From the NCBI RefSeq assembly GCF_002909375.1, contig NZ_PPXD01000020.1, positions 62,001-126,000 of the forward strand: a DNA stretch of 64,000 bases. The letters are read 5' to 3'. Position 1 is the first letter of the stretch, and each line of letters opens with the position of its first letter. A program made the translations under genes and the position numbers. The notes beneath the pieces are model-generated. The model did no database searches, had not been told where the DNA came from, and saw only the letters and a program-made list of their open reading frames with translations. This DNA comes from Cryobacterium zongtaii. GTDB lineage: Bacteria; Actinomycetota; Actinomycetes; Actinomycetales; Microbacteriaceae. Shown one piece after another: positions 44,350 through 52,661 of this stretch.

Positions 44350-44853
44350 CTAGTGCACGAGCACCTTCAGCAGGATCATGGCGATGCCCAGCGTCGAAGT
44401 CCCCAGACAGCCCAGGATGCGAATCACCCACGGGCTTCCTCGAAATGCGAACGCGCTGTAGCCGATGGCTCCGAGGATGACTACGCCGAGCCACAGGGCG
44501 GCCCACACCGCAACGTCGTCGGGCACAGCCCGCAACGCGCCGAGCAACAGCACGATGGACGGTGGGATCGCGGACGTGAGGAAGCCCAGCGAGTGCCGCA
44601 GCGAGAGGCGCACGGCGGTCGCCATCGTCGAATCCTGGGCCTGGTTCAGGCCGTATTCGACCACCGCACCGGCGTACACGTGCGCGGCCCAGAACACGAA
44701 AACCGTGCCGATCACGCCTAGAAAGGTCTGCCAGGAGGTTGCCCCATAGCCGCCGGCGACCACGATCATGCCGCTGACCAGGATGGTTCCATAGACCGAA
44801 GCCTCGGTCACGAAGCCGCCCGGAAACCGCCGGTTAGTCGTGGAGGAGTGCAC
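44350..44853 (-). CDS. Small polytopic membrane protein
   Basis: 167 residues with about four helices and a few charged residues (Glu, Asn, Gln and Asp in YGLNQAQDS) between helices 2 and 3. I do not recognise the family. Its GTG lies 20 nt inside the end of the upstream membrane-protein gene with GAGG before it, so the two are co-translated and perhaps interact. Confidence 0.75.
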   Translation of the reverse strand: MHSSTTNRRFPGGFVTEASVYGTILVSGMIVVAGGYGATSWQTFLGVIGTVFVFWAAHVYAGAVVEYGLNQAQDSTMATAVRLSLRHSLGFLTSAIPPSIVLLLGALRAVPDDVAVWAALWLGVVILGAIGYSAFAFRGSPWVIRILGCLGTSTLGIAMILLKVLVH

Positions 44854-45943
44854 TATCGCCTCGATTTCCGTTCTCGGCCAGCAGCATCGCTCCAGTTTGA
44901 CGAAGGAACACGATCAGCCAGCTGAAGATCATCACGAATGCCACCAGTTCGACGGCGGTGAGCGTGTAATACCCGGTCAGGAACCACACGGCCAGCACGA
45001 CAAGAACTCCCACGTAGAGATACCCGAGGAGAAGGAACACTCTTGACATGGCGGGGATCCACGATCGGAGGCGGACGACGACAGTGATGAAAACCACGAT
45101 CATTCCGGTCGCGGACACATTGTGCGCTGCCATGTTTTGATCGAGCGGGAAGATTCCCACGCCGGCCAAAAGCACGCCGATGAGAACCAGCGCCCCCCGC
45201 ACGAGCGCGCGTCCTCGCACTTCTTCTGGCGTGGCAGCCGGGATGGCCGCGGTCGCGTAATGAGCCAGGGTGGTGACGATGATCCCCGCGATCAGGACCG
45301 TGAGGTTGAAGGCCAGCGCCGAGATGTCGTCGGAAATGCCGAGGGTGCTGAGATTCTCCTGCCACCACAATGGGTCGCTGGCGCTCAACATGCTCGCGAA
45401 AGTGCCCACCACCACGAACACGGCGAGGATCACCGACATCAGAATCGGGGTCAAGCCAACGGCGGAGAGGAAAACACTGTAGGCCGTGACTGCGATGGCG
45501 ACCGCGGCCAGCAGTGTCGCGGAGGTGGGGAAGACGACGGCACCGATGAAGCTGCGGCTCAGCAGGCCCGCAACCGCGAGCCACGCCAACAGCGAGATCA
45601 CTCCGTGCGCCAGCGCAATCGCACCGATGTCGTACCACCGGAGCTGCCCGCCGTGGCCGGGTGGCCCGGGGTCCAGCAGGGTGCCTGCCGCCCGACTGGC
45701 GTGCATCACGGCACGCGTGGTGACGAAGATCACCACCGCCGCCGCCGCGCTCGCCAAAGCGACGAACTGCCCGACAGAGCCGGGACCCGCGATAGGCACG
45801 TCGTGACCCCAAAAGGTGATTGCCGACGCCAGCGCGCCGACCAGGAAGACGGCCGCGCCCACCAGGAGCGCGGCCGATTCCCGCGACTGGGCGTTGGCGA
45901 CCGGGTGCCGCAGTAACCAACTGATGGGTGCGGGCCGGCTCAT
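44834..45943 (-). CDS. Polytopic membrane protein, unknown function
   Basis: 369 residues with about ten helices in a packed Ala/Val/Leu pattern. Loops hold a Pro/Gly segment (LLDPGPPGHGGQL) and WWQENLSTLG. No transporter or enzyme motif is evident. AGGAGG lies 6 nt before the ATG. The first of a two-gene membrane unit, divergent from the HerA-like gene. Confidence 0.8.
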   Translation of the reverse strand: MSRPAPISWLLRHPVANAQSRESAALLVGAAVFLVGALASAITFWGHDVPIAGPGSVGQFVALASAAAAVVIFVTTRAVMHASRAAGTLLDPGPPGHGGQLRWYDIGAIALAHGVISLLAWLAVAGLLSRSFIGAVVFPTSATLLAAVAIAVTAYSVFLSAVGLTPILMSVILAVFVVVGTFASMLSASDPLWWQENLSTLGISDDISALAFNLTVLIAGIIVTTLAHYATAAIPAATPEEVRGRALVRGALVLIGVLLAGVGIFPLDQNMAAHNVSATGMIVVFITVVVRLRSWIPAMSRVFLLLGYLYVGVLVVLAVWFLTGYYTLTAVELVAFVMIFSWLIVFLRQTGAMLLAENGNRGDSALLHD

Positions 45944-46181
45944 CCAAGACCTCCTGTCGCTGCGTCACCGGACCGGTGGTCGAGGCGGTGGCAGCGACAA
46001 TATCTCGTCTGCACCGATCCCGAAACGTCCGCAGGGCCGAACCCTGGCCAGCGCACCGGTTGTTCCATCGACAATCGCCAGGACGATGCACCGGCGATCT
46101 CCCACAGATCCAAAACGGCACTACGCTGCCGCTGAACGCCGGGACATTCACCGGCCGGAAACCCCGATGAAGGGCCACACG

Positions 46182-47618
46182 ATGAGTGAAGTTGAGAGCG
46201 CAACACTCGAGAAGGCCGCCGCGGTGTCGATCGACGGCCGGCATTTCCAGTTCGTCGGCGCCACCGGCTCCCGATTCGAGCCGGGCGGTTTGGTGATCCT
46301 CCGGTCCACGGATGAGGGCGAGGAGGAGACGGACCAGCTGGGCCAGGTTGAGGAGGTCACCGTCACGATCGGCGGGGCCCCGCACGGCTCCGGTCGCATC
46401 CTGGGTCTGCTCAATGGAGATGGCCGCCACCTCGATGTCCGGCGCTCCGTCGCGTTCGGATCGGCCACGCTCCGACCGGCGGATGCCCGCACGACCGAAC
46501 TGCTCTACGGGGATGCCACGGCGTCTTTGCCCATCGGCTCCTTCCTGGCCTCCCAGCACATCCCGGCCCGGCTCCTTGCCCAACGCTTCAACCGGCACAC
46601 CTTCTGGTGTGGGCAGAGCGGATCGGGCAAGACCTACGCCCTGGGCGTGGTGCTGGAACAGCTACTGATCCACACGGCCCTGCCCATGGTGATCTTCGAT
46701 CCGAACGCGGACTTCGTGCACATCCGGCAGGCCCATCCGGCGGGTGAAACGACGGATGCGCAACGGGCGTTGGCCGAGCGGGACATCCGGGTGCTGCGCC
46801 CATCGGCTGCGTCTCCCGATGCTCTCCGGGTGCGGTTCCTGGACCTGTCGTTGCGGGCGAAGGCAGCCGTCTTTCGGCTCGACCCGCTCGATGATCGTGC
46901 CGAACACAACGAGCTGATGCACATCGAGGACACCGTGGGTCTGATCGAGCCGACGAGGGTCGTCCCCGGCCTGCTGGACCGGGGCACCCCGGCTGCGCGC
47001 GAACTGGCGGCACGCACCGAGAATCTCCGGGTGACCGACTGGAGCATCTGGGCGCAGGGCCTGGCTGCCGTGACCGACATCCTGGAGACCCGCCCCGACG
47101 CCACAGTGCTCGACCTCGGCGGATTCGCCTACCCGGAGGAGTCGCTGGTGGTGGCGTTGGCGGTGCTCGACGACCTGTGGGACAAACGGGAGCAACGCCG
47201 TCCGCTCCTGATCGTGATCGACGAGGCGCACAACTTCTGCTCGCCCGACCAGACCAGCCCGTTACACGTGGCGGTGCGGGAGAGAATCGTGCAGATCGCG
47301 GCGGAAGGACGCAAATTCGGCCTTTGGCTGCTGCTGTCGACCCAGCGACCGTCTCGGGTGCACCCCAGCATCATCTCGCAGTGCGACAACTTGGCGCTGA
47401 TGAAGATGACGTCTCCGGTGGACCTCGACGAGCTCGCCACCATCTTCGGTTTCGTGCCGCCGGCCATGCTCGCCCGGGCGTCACGGTTCCGACAGGGCGA
47501 GGCCCTCTTCGCCGGCGGTTTTGTGCCCGCTCCCACCATGGTCACCATGGGACCGCGTCTCACCCGGGAGGGAGGCGCCGACGTGGCCGTGCCCCTGCGC
47601 CAAGCCCGCGAACTGTGA
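46182..47618 (+). CDS. HerA-like ATPase (DUF87)
   Basis: 478 residues. An N-terminal beta-barrel (about 1-125, HAS-barrel-like) precedes the FtsK/HerA ATPase core: Walker A GQSGSGKTYALG near residue 145, Walker B LLIVIDEAHNFCSPDQ near 345, and sensor STQRPSRVHPSIISQCDN near 385. HerA proteins are hexameric DNA translocases that often pair with the nuclease NurA, absent here. The start is ATG 46182; ATG 46167 is in frame. The last codons and stop (AREL) lie inside a repeat arm. Confidence 0.88.
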   Translation: MSEVESATLEKAAAVSIDGRHFQFVGATGSRFEPGGLVILRSTDEGEEETDQLGQVEEVTVTIGGAPHGSGRILGLLNGDGRHLDVRRSVAFGSATLRPADARTTELLYGDATASLPIGSFLASQHIPARLLAQRFNRHTFWCGQSGSGKTYALGVVLEQLLIHTALPMVIFDPNADFVHIRQAHPAGETTDAQRALAERDIRVLRPSAASPDALRVRFLDLSLRAKAAVFRLDPLDDRAEHNELMHIEDTVGLIEPTRVVPGLLDRGTPAARELAARTENLRVTDWSIWAQGLAAVTDILETRPDATVLDLGGFAYPEESLVVALAVLDDLWDKREQRRPLLIVIDEAHNFCSPDQTSPLHVAVRERIVQIAAEGRKFGLWLLLSTQRPSRVHPSIISQCDNLALMKMTSPVDLDELATIFGFVPPAMLARASRFRQGEALFAGGFVPAPTMVTMGPRLTREGGADVAVPLRQAREL

Positions 47619-47669
47619 GGAAAGCCCCGAAAAACCGAAAACTCTGGGGCTCTTCTCACAGTTTGCGGG
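47605..47669. repeat. GAACTGTGA dispersed repeat, copy 2, supplying two stop codons
   Basis: Arms CCCGCGAACTGTGAG (47605-47619) and CTCACAGTTTGCGGG (47655-47669) pair at 14 of 15 positions. Inner AGCCCC/GGGGCT extends the hairpin. The left arm encodes the C-terminus and stop of the HerA-like protein (AREL), the right arm that of the AlkD-like protein (ARKL). It also acts as a bidirectional terminator. The reverse strand matches 6608-6660 in word order. Confidence 0.7.
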
Positions 47670-48357
47670 CCAGATAGCCGGCTCGCACCGGCTTGTCGAG
47701 CTTCTCGGTGGCGGCGCGCAGGGTCAACCTCGGCAGGCCGGCCGCGTTTTCGTCGAGGAAACCGAGGAGCGCGTCCCGGTCGACGTCGCCGAGGTAGCGC
47801 AGCATCCAGCCGGTGGCCTTCTGCACGTAGTCGTTCCCGTCGCTGCTGAGCATCCGCGCCAGCTGCAGGGTGTCGGTGATGTCGCCCCGGCGCAGGAATG
47901 CGGCTGTCGCGACCATGGCGGTGCGGCGCTCCGGCCAGAACGACGACGCCGCGAGGGAGTAGAGCGGCTCACGTGGCTTGTCGACGAGCCAGCCGCCGAC
48001 CACCTGATACGCGACCAGGTCCACAAGATCCCAGGTGTCGATCCTGTCGTGGCGGCGCAGGTACAGCTCGTAGAGCTCCTCACGCCGTTCGCCGCCGGTC
48101 TTACGGTTCGTCGCCGCCTTGCCCATAATCGAGCACGCGCCGACCCGCACCTCGTGGGTCGGGCTCTCCAGCAGCGTCTCGATGTCCGGCACCGGCATGG
48201 CGAGCGCCCGGCCGGCCAGGGCGAACACGTCGCCCATCCGCACGCCGATGAACGAGTCGTCGCCCGGGAAGTACCGGGTGTACTTCTGCCGCTGCTCCGG
48301 GGTGGCCAGGGCCACCAGGCTCTTCTGAAAGTGGGCAGCGGTGGTCTCATCCGTCAT
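47656..48357 (-). CDS. AlkD-like DNA alkylation repair protein (first)
   Basis: 233 residues of helical HEAT-like repeats. Typical parts are YFPGDDSFIGVRMGDVFALAG, the aromatic pocket region YELYLRRHDRIDTWDLVD and WPERRTAMVATAAFLRRGD, ending in YVQKATGWMLRYLGDVD. AlkD removes 3-methyl and 7-methyl purines without flipping them out. Starts ATG 48357. Not closely similar to the AlkD-like gene at 63228. Confidence 0.88.
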   Translation of the reverse strand: MTDETTAAHFQKSLVALATPEQRQKYTRYFPGDDSFIGVRMGDVFALAGRALAMPVPDIETLLESPTHEVRVGACSIMGKAATNRKTGGERREELYELYLRRHDRIDTWDLVDLVAYQVVGGWLVDKPREPLYSLAASSFWPERRTAMVATAAFLRRGDITDTLQLARMLSSDGNDYVQKATGWMLRYLGDVDRDALLGFLDENAAGLPRLTLRAATEKLDKPVRAGYLARKL

Positions 48358-48514
48358 GCAGTCAGGATGCCACCGGTCTCGGCAGATTGGAGGGTCGCGG
48401 TGCCTATTGACAGACCCGGCCCTGTGTGTCGCGTTCGGCAGCCCAGTGTGTGTGTGTGGGGCGGTCTGCTGTGTTGTTCCGTGGCGTCGGCCAGCGGGCA
48501 GACGTCGGCCGGCC

Positions 48515-49120
48515 TCAACGCTCGCGTTTGGCCCGGCGGCGTTCCCGCCAGGTCATTGCGGCCAGCGCCGCCTCCTGGCGTTCCCGCGCCGCGTCCCGGT
48601 CGATGCGTGCGGCGGTGCGGCGTTCCTGCCAGCGGGCAACCTCCGCATCGACCTCGCGAAGCGCCGTGACGACGGGCGGGCCGCCGCGCAGCTGCCGGCG
48701 GGCGTCGATCACGCGACGGTTGAAGTCGTCGAGGATCTCCCGCACCGCTCGCTCGGCGACCACGGCGTCGATGCGGGCGTCGAGTCCGGCGTCTTCGGAG
48801 CGCAGGGTGAGGGCAGCCGGGCCCAGTCCGGTGATCTGCTCACGCTCGATCTTCTGGCGGATCCACCAGTCCGGGTCGTACGGGGCGGTGAGCCCCGGGA
48901 TCGGCTTGCCCGTGCCGGGCAGGTTGTCGAAGTCGCCGCGACGCATCGCCTGCTGGATCGCGATCTCCACGTACTGGGCGCGGGCATCCATCATGGCCTG
49001 GCCGGCCTCGTTGGTGTCCGGCTCGGCGACCTCGGGTCGCTCGGATGCAGGAATCTCGCGGTTGATCTTGTACCGCGCCACATTGAGCGGCGTATCGCTG
49101 GGTTCGCGTGGACCAGTCAT
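48515..49120 (-). CDS. DUF1992 (DnaJ-C28-like) domain protein
   Basis: 201 residues. The DUF1992 core is ARAQYVEIAIQQAMRRGDFDNLPGTGKPI through DPDWWIRQKIERE (about 45-95). The rest is a long charged helix (REILDDFNRRVIDARRQL through RRRAKRER). No J domain is visible. Function unknown. A TAGGCT box 6 nt before the ATG (49132-49127) suggests a leaderless start. Confidence 0.88.
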   Translation of the reverse strand: MTGPREPSDTPLNVARYKINREIPASERPEVAEPDTNEAGQAMMDARAQYVEIAIQQAMRRGDFDNLPGTGKPIPGLTAPYDPDWWIRQKIEREQITGLGPAALTLRSEDAGLDARIDAVVAERAVREILDDFNRRVIDARRQLRGGPPVVTALREVDAEVARWQERRTAARIDRDAARERQEAALAAMTWRERRRAKRER

Positions 49121-49177
49121 GCCACCAGCCTAGGTTCACCCACACGCTGACGGGCCGCTCCGCGTACACTGACCGGC
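49121..49177. promoter_or_regulatory. Divergent leaderless promoters (DUF1992 / mini-ORF-MDR)
   Basis: Minus strand: TAGGCT (49132-49127), 6 nt, ATG 49120. Plus strand: TACACT (49165-49170), 7 nt, ATG 49178 of a mini-ORF. Back-to-back in 57 nt. Confidence 0.5.
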
Positions 49178-49222
49178 ATGTTCCGACACCCGCGCCGCGC
49201 GCTCGAAGGCGGACCCCTGTGA
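49178..49222 (+). CDS. 14-codon leaderless mini-ORF overlapping the MDR start
   Basis: Reads MFRHPRRALEGGPL and stops at TGA (49220-49222), which overlaps the GTG of the downstream gene as GTGA. It follows a TACACT box by 7 nt, so the transcript would begin near its ATG. Translation of the mini-ORF would deliver ribosomes to the GTG, which also has GAAGGCGG about 7 nt upstream. It could be a regulatory leader peptide or just a coupling device. Confidence 0.45.
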   Translation: MFRHPRRALEGGPL

Positions 49223-50169
49223 AGGCCGTTGTCTACGACCGGTACGGGCAGCCCGACGTGCTGAGGGTCGACGAGATCCCGAAGCCCTCGCCGGGCCCGA
49301 ACCAGGTGCTCATCGAGGTCGCCGCGACGTCCCTCAATCTGTCCGACTGGGAGGGCCTGACCGGATCCCCGGGGTACGCCCGGATCGGCGGGTTGCGCGC
49401 CCCCAGGCGCCGGGTGTTGGGCTCCGACATCGCCGGTCGGGTCGCCGCGGTCGGCTCCGGCGTGACCCGGTTCCGCGTGAATGATGACGTGTACGGCGAC
49501 AACATGGGTCTGTTGGGCGGTTTCGCCGAGTTCGCTGTGGCGCCGGTCGCGGCCCTCGCCCACAAACCTGCGGAGTTGACCTTCGCCGAGGCGTCGACCC
49601 TGCCCCAGGCCGGAGCGATCGCGCTGCAGGGAACCGCCCGTGTTCGCCGCGGGCAGCGCGTACTGATCAACGGGGCGGGCGGCGGGTCGGGGTCGTTCGC
49701 GATTCAGCTGGCCAAACACTCCGGAGCGCACGTGACCGGCGTCGACAACGCGCGAAAGCTCGACTTCATGCGCGGGCTCGGCGCCGACGAGGTCGTCGAT
49801 TACACCACCTCGGACTTCACCCGACTGGAACCGTTCGACCTGATCCTCGACCTCGTGGCGCACCGGTCGGTGTTCGCCTACCAGCGGGCATTGGCCCGCG
49901 GCGGTCGTTACCTCTGCGTCGGCGGCACCGTGCGCAGCGTGCTGCGGGTCGTGACCGTCGGCGCGGCGCTCGGCCTGGTCACCGGGCGCCGTCTGGGACT
50001 ACTCATCGCCAGGGAGGGCCCGGCCTACTTCACGCCCGTCGCCGAGCGGTGCGTCGCCGGCGAGCTGAGCATCAACATCGACCGCACCTATCCGCTCGAC
50101 GAGGCGGCGCGGGCGCTCGCCTACCTCGGCGAGGGACGTGCTCTCGGCAAGATCGTCGTCACGGGCTAG
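49219..50169 (+). CDS. Zinc-less MDR NAD(P)-dependent oxidoreductase (quinone reductase-like)
   Basis: 316 residues of the medium-chain fold without the zinc Cys residues. Features are LGSDIAGRVAAVGSGVTRF, then LPQAGAIALQG and VLINGAGGGSGSFAIQLAK. It would reduce quinones or enones with NAD(P)H. GTG start overlapping the mini-ORF stop by 4 nt. A co-directional hydrolase begins 7 nt downstream, so they share a transcript. Confidence 0.92.
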   Translation: MKAVVYDRYGQPDVLRVDEIPKPSPGPNQVLIEVAATSLNLSDWEGLTGSPGYARIGGLRAPRRRVLGSDIAGRVAAVGSGVTRFRVNDDVYGDNMGLLGGFAEFAVAPVAALAHKPAELTFAEASTLPQAGAIALQGTARVRRGQRVLINGAGGGSGSFAIQLAKHSGAHVTGVDNARKLDFMRGLGADEVVDYTTSDFTRLEPFDLILDLVAHRSVFAYQRALARGGRYLCVGGTVRSVLRVVTVGAALGLVTGRRLGLLIAREGPAYFTPVAERCVAGELSINIDRTYPLDEAARALAYLGEGRALGKIVVTG

Positions 50170-50176
50170 GGGACGA

Positions 50177-50839
50177 ATGCAGTCGACGGAGAATATGCGC
50201 ATCGAGGTGGAGGACGGGACGGTGTCGGCCGCCTTCGCCCGACCGGCGGACGCGTTCGCCACGCTTGTGGTGGCACCGGGAGCGGGGTCCAGCTTCGACC
50301 ATCCGTTCCTCGTCGGGTTCAGCGAGGCGCTGAACGCCGCCGGGTTGGCGACCCTGCGGTTCAATTTCCCGTACCGGGAGGCCGGCCGCCGGCTCCCCGA
50401 CCGGGCGCCCCGGGCGATCGCCGCCTGGCGGGCGGCGATGGACGCTGCGGCTGCCCGGTCGGCGGGTCAGCCCGTCTGGGCGTCCGGTAAGTCCTTCGGC
50501 GGGCGGATGGCCTCCATGGCGGTGGCCGCCGGCATGCCGGCAGCGGGCCTGGTCTTTCTCGGCTACCCGCTGCATCCGCCGGGCAAGCCGGAGAAGCTGC
50601 GCGATGAGCACCTGTACGGGATCGACCGGCCGATGCTGTTCGTGCAGGGCACGCGTGACCCATTCGCCGCCCCGGACGAACTCACCCCGGTGGTCGGGCG
50701 AATCGGCACGGCGACACTCGAGTTGATCGACGCGGCGAACCACTCTTTCGAGGTTCGGGGATCCAAGCGCCCGGCCGTTGATGTGGGTGCAGGGCTTGCT
50801 CCTATGGTCGCCGAGTTCGTGCGCGCCAGCGTGGCCTAG
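50177..50839 (+). CDS. Alpha/beta hydrolase (KANL3/Tex30-like)
   Basis: 220 residues. APGAGSSFDHPF forms the oxyanion region and WASGKSFGGRMA the nucleophile elbow (G-x-S-F-G-G). A late Asp (GTRDPFAAPDEL) and His (DAANHSF) complete the triad. Substrate unknown. AGGGGA lies 5 nt before the ATG. Second gene of the MDR operon. Confidence 0.88.
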   Translation: MQSTENMRIEVEDGTVSAAFARPADAFATLVVAPGAGSSFDHPFLVGFSEALNAAGLATLRFNFPYREAGRRLPDRAPRAIAAWRAAMDAAAARSAGQPVWASGKSFGGRMASMAVAAGMPAAGLVFLGYPLHPPGKPEKLRDEHLYGIDRPMLFVQGTRDPFAAPDELTPVVGRIGTATLELIDAANHSFEVRGSKRPAVDVGAGLAPMVAEFVRASVA

Positions 50840-50845
50840 GCTGCG

Positions 50846-51268
50846 TTACTCAGCGGACGGCCGCTGCCGTTGCGCTTTCGTCGCCGAGCGCTGCTGCTTG
50901 GCGGCGAGGTGCCGGCGGCCGGAACCCCGGGTGGGTTTGGTCGCCCGGCGGCTGGGCCCGTCGGGTGCCAGGCCCGCGGCCACGAGTTCCGCGAGCTTCG
51001 TCAGCGCGATCTCACGATTGCGCAGTTGGGAACGCTGTTCGGAGGCGGCCATGGTGACCACCCCGTTGATCAGACGCCGGTCGAGTCGGGTGAGCAGCAG
51101 CATCCGCTGCTCGTCGGTGAGAACCGCAGACTCGACGACGCTCCAGGACACCTGCACGCGGCTGTCCGAGGTGTTCACGTGTTGCCCGCCGGGGCCGGAC
51201 GACCGGGAGAACCGCCACCCGAGTTCCGTCGCCGGAATCGTGAGCGTGGGCGATACCTCGAGATCCAT
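50846..51268 (-). CDS. arfB: Alternative ribosome-rescue factor ArfB
   Basis: 140 residues. The GGQ loop is in SRSSGPGGQHVNTSDSRV (near residue 28), and the C-terminal tail is strongly basic (RRATKPTRGSGRRHLAAKQQ), as in ArfB/YaeJ/ICT1. It hydrolyses peptidyl-tRNA on ribosomes stalled without a stop codon. Convergent with the preceding hydrolase, 6 nt away. Confidence 0.93.
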   Translation of the reverse strand: MDLEVSPTLTIPATELGWRFSRSSGPGGQHVNTSDSRVQVSWSVVESAVLTDEQRMLLLTRLDRRLINGVVTMAASEQRSQLRNREIALTKLAELVAAGLAPDGPSRRATKPTRGSGRRHLAAKQQRSATKAQRQRPSAE

Positions 51269-51333
51269 GCTTCAAGGGTCCCACGATGTGGGCGCGGTCG
51301 GCGCCGTTCTGCGGGAATCGGTGGCCGGGACCG

Positions 51334-52101
51334 TCAGAACAGCGGCCAGGGCACCGCGGGCATCCGGCCCTCAGGGGCCGGGAAGCGGCCTTCGGTGCGC
51401 AGCCGGTCGCAGCGGGCAGCGAGGGCGACGATCTCGGCGGGAGTGAGCAGGCCGGCGAGTTCGTGCCCGAGCCCGACGGTGAGATCGGCGCTGACCCTGT
51501 CGATCCCGGCCAGCTCGTCGATGCTGAGCTCCTCGCCCAGCCAGCCCCAGAGCACGGTGCGCAGCTTGTGGTCGGCGTGGAAGGTGAGCCCGTGGTCGAC
51601 GCCGTGCCGGTGCCCGTCGGGCATGGCCAGGATGTGGTCTCCCTTGCGGTCGGCATTGTTCACGATGATGTCGAACACGGCCATCCGGCGCAGCGCCACG
51701 GAGTCCTCATGGATGAGTGACACCAGCCGGTCCCGCTCGTCCTGGCCGTCGAGCACGTGCCGCCAGCCCTGCTCAGGCATGGTCTCGGCCGGGATCAGGT
51801 CCACGGCGTCCTGGCCGGGGTCCCGTTCCTGCCAGAGCTGCGCCATGCCGGGGCCCATCGGGCCGTCGCGCAGCCAGGTGCGGGGCACGACGTTCCAACC
51901 GAACGCCTCCGAGACCAGGTACGCCGCCGCCTCCCGGCTGGCCAGGTTGCCGTCGGGGAAGTCCCACAGCGGGTTCTCCCCCGCGATCGGCTTGTAAACC
52001 ACCGTGACGCCGTCGATGCTGCCTAGGAACGTCGCGTTGGACGCCGTCGTGATCCGCCCGGTGAGTTCGAGGTCACCGTCGACGAGGTCGGCGTCCGGCA
52101 T
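51334..52101 (-). CDS. SCO1664 family protein
   Basis: 255 residues. Lipid-kinase-like motifs are visible: VVYKPIAGENPLWDFP near residue 33, VFDIIVNNADRKGDHIL near 140 and GVDHGLTFHADHKLRTVLWG. The SCO1664 family has a PI3/4-kinase-like fold of unknown substrate. No ribosome site is seen; the ATG begins 2 nt after the DUF3090 stop and a GTG 6 nt earlier overlaps it. Third gene of a conserved actinobacterial cluster. Confidence 0.9.
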   Translation of the reverse strand: MPDADLVDGDLELTGRITTASNATFLGSIDGVTVVYKPIAGENPLWDFPDGNLASREAAAYLVSEAFGWNVVPRTWLRDGPMGPGMAQLWQERDPGQDAVDLIPAETMPEQGWRHVLDGQDERDRLVSLIHEDSVALRRMAVFDIIVNNADRKGDHILAMPDGHRHGVDHGLTFHADHKLRTVLWGWLGEELSIDELAGIDRVSADLTVGLGHELAGLLTPAEIVALAARCDRLRTEGRFPAPEGRMPAVPWPLF

Positions 52102-52103
52102 GT

Positions 52104-52649
52104 TCACGCGCCGGGGAGGGTGCAGGTGTGCCCGTCTGCGTCGATGGGATAGCCGCACAGCGGGCAGATGGGTCGGCCGGCGCCCACCACCTCGCGGGTA
52201 CGTGTGGCGAACGCCCGTGCGGTGCCGACGGGCATCCGCACCAGCAGCATTTCGGCCGGTTCGACGGCAGCGACATCGAGCAGCTCGTCGTCGTCTTCGT
52301 CCACGATCGGGAAGGCCTCGAGCACGATCTGCACCGTCGTCGGGTCCCAGCCCAGGCTCATCGAGCCGGTGCGGAATTCCTCGTCGACGGGCTCCAACGG
52401 GTCGTTGTCGACCAGTTCGATGGGGGTGCCGGTGGGGATGCTGAACGGGTTGCCCTCGTAGGCGATCAGCTGGTCGAGTATCTCGTCGATCTTCTCGGCG
52501 AGCAGCGCGGATTGTTGTTTCTCCAGGGCGATGCTGACGATCTGGGCGCCGGTGCGCACCTGCAGGTAGAAGGTGCGGGAGCCGGGCAGACCGACGGTGC
52601 CGACGACGACCCGATCCGGCCAGGCGAACTCATGGACGATTGTAGGCAT
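52104..52649 (-). CDS. DUF3090 family protein
   Basis: 181 residues. It opens IVHEFAWPDRVVVGTVGLPG, has an acidic middle and ends with a zinc ribbon CPLCGYPIDADGHTC. Conserved across actinobacteria beside SCO1664 and MSMEG_4193 genes; function unknown. A TAAAAT box 6 nt before its ATG gives it a leaderless promoter of its own, 9 nt after the MSMEG_4193 stop. Confidence 0.92.
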   Translation of the reverse strand: MPTIVHEFAWPDRVVVGTVGLPGSRTFYLQVRTGAQIVSIALEKQQSALLAEKIDEILDQLIAYEGNPFSIPTGTPIELVDNDPLEPVDEEFRTGSMSLGWDPTTVQIVLEAFPIVDEDDDELLDVAAVEPAEMLLVRMPVGTARAFATRTREVVGAGRPICPLCGYPIDADGHTCTLPGA

Positions 52650-52661
52650 GCGAGTATTTTA
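52650..52661 (-). promoter_or_regulatory. Leaderless -10 box of DUF3090
   Basis: TAAAAT on the minus strand (52661-52656), 6 nt, then ATG 52649. It overlaps the end of the upstream gene. Confidence 0.5.
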
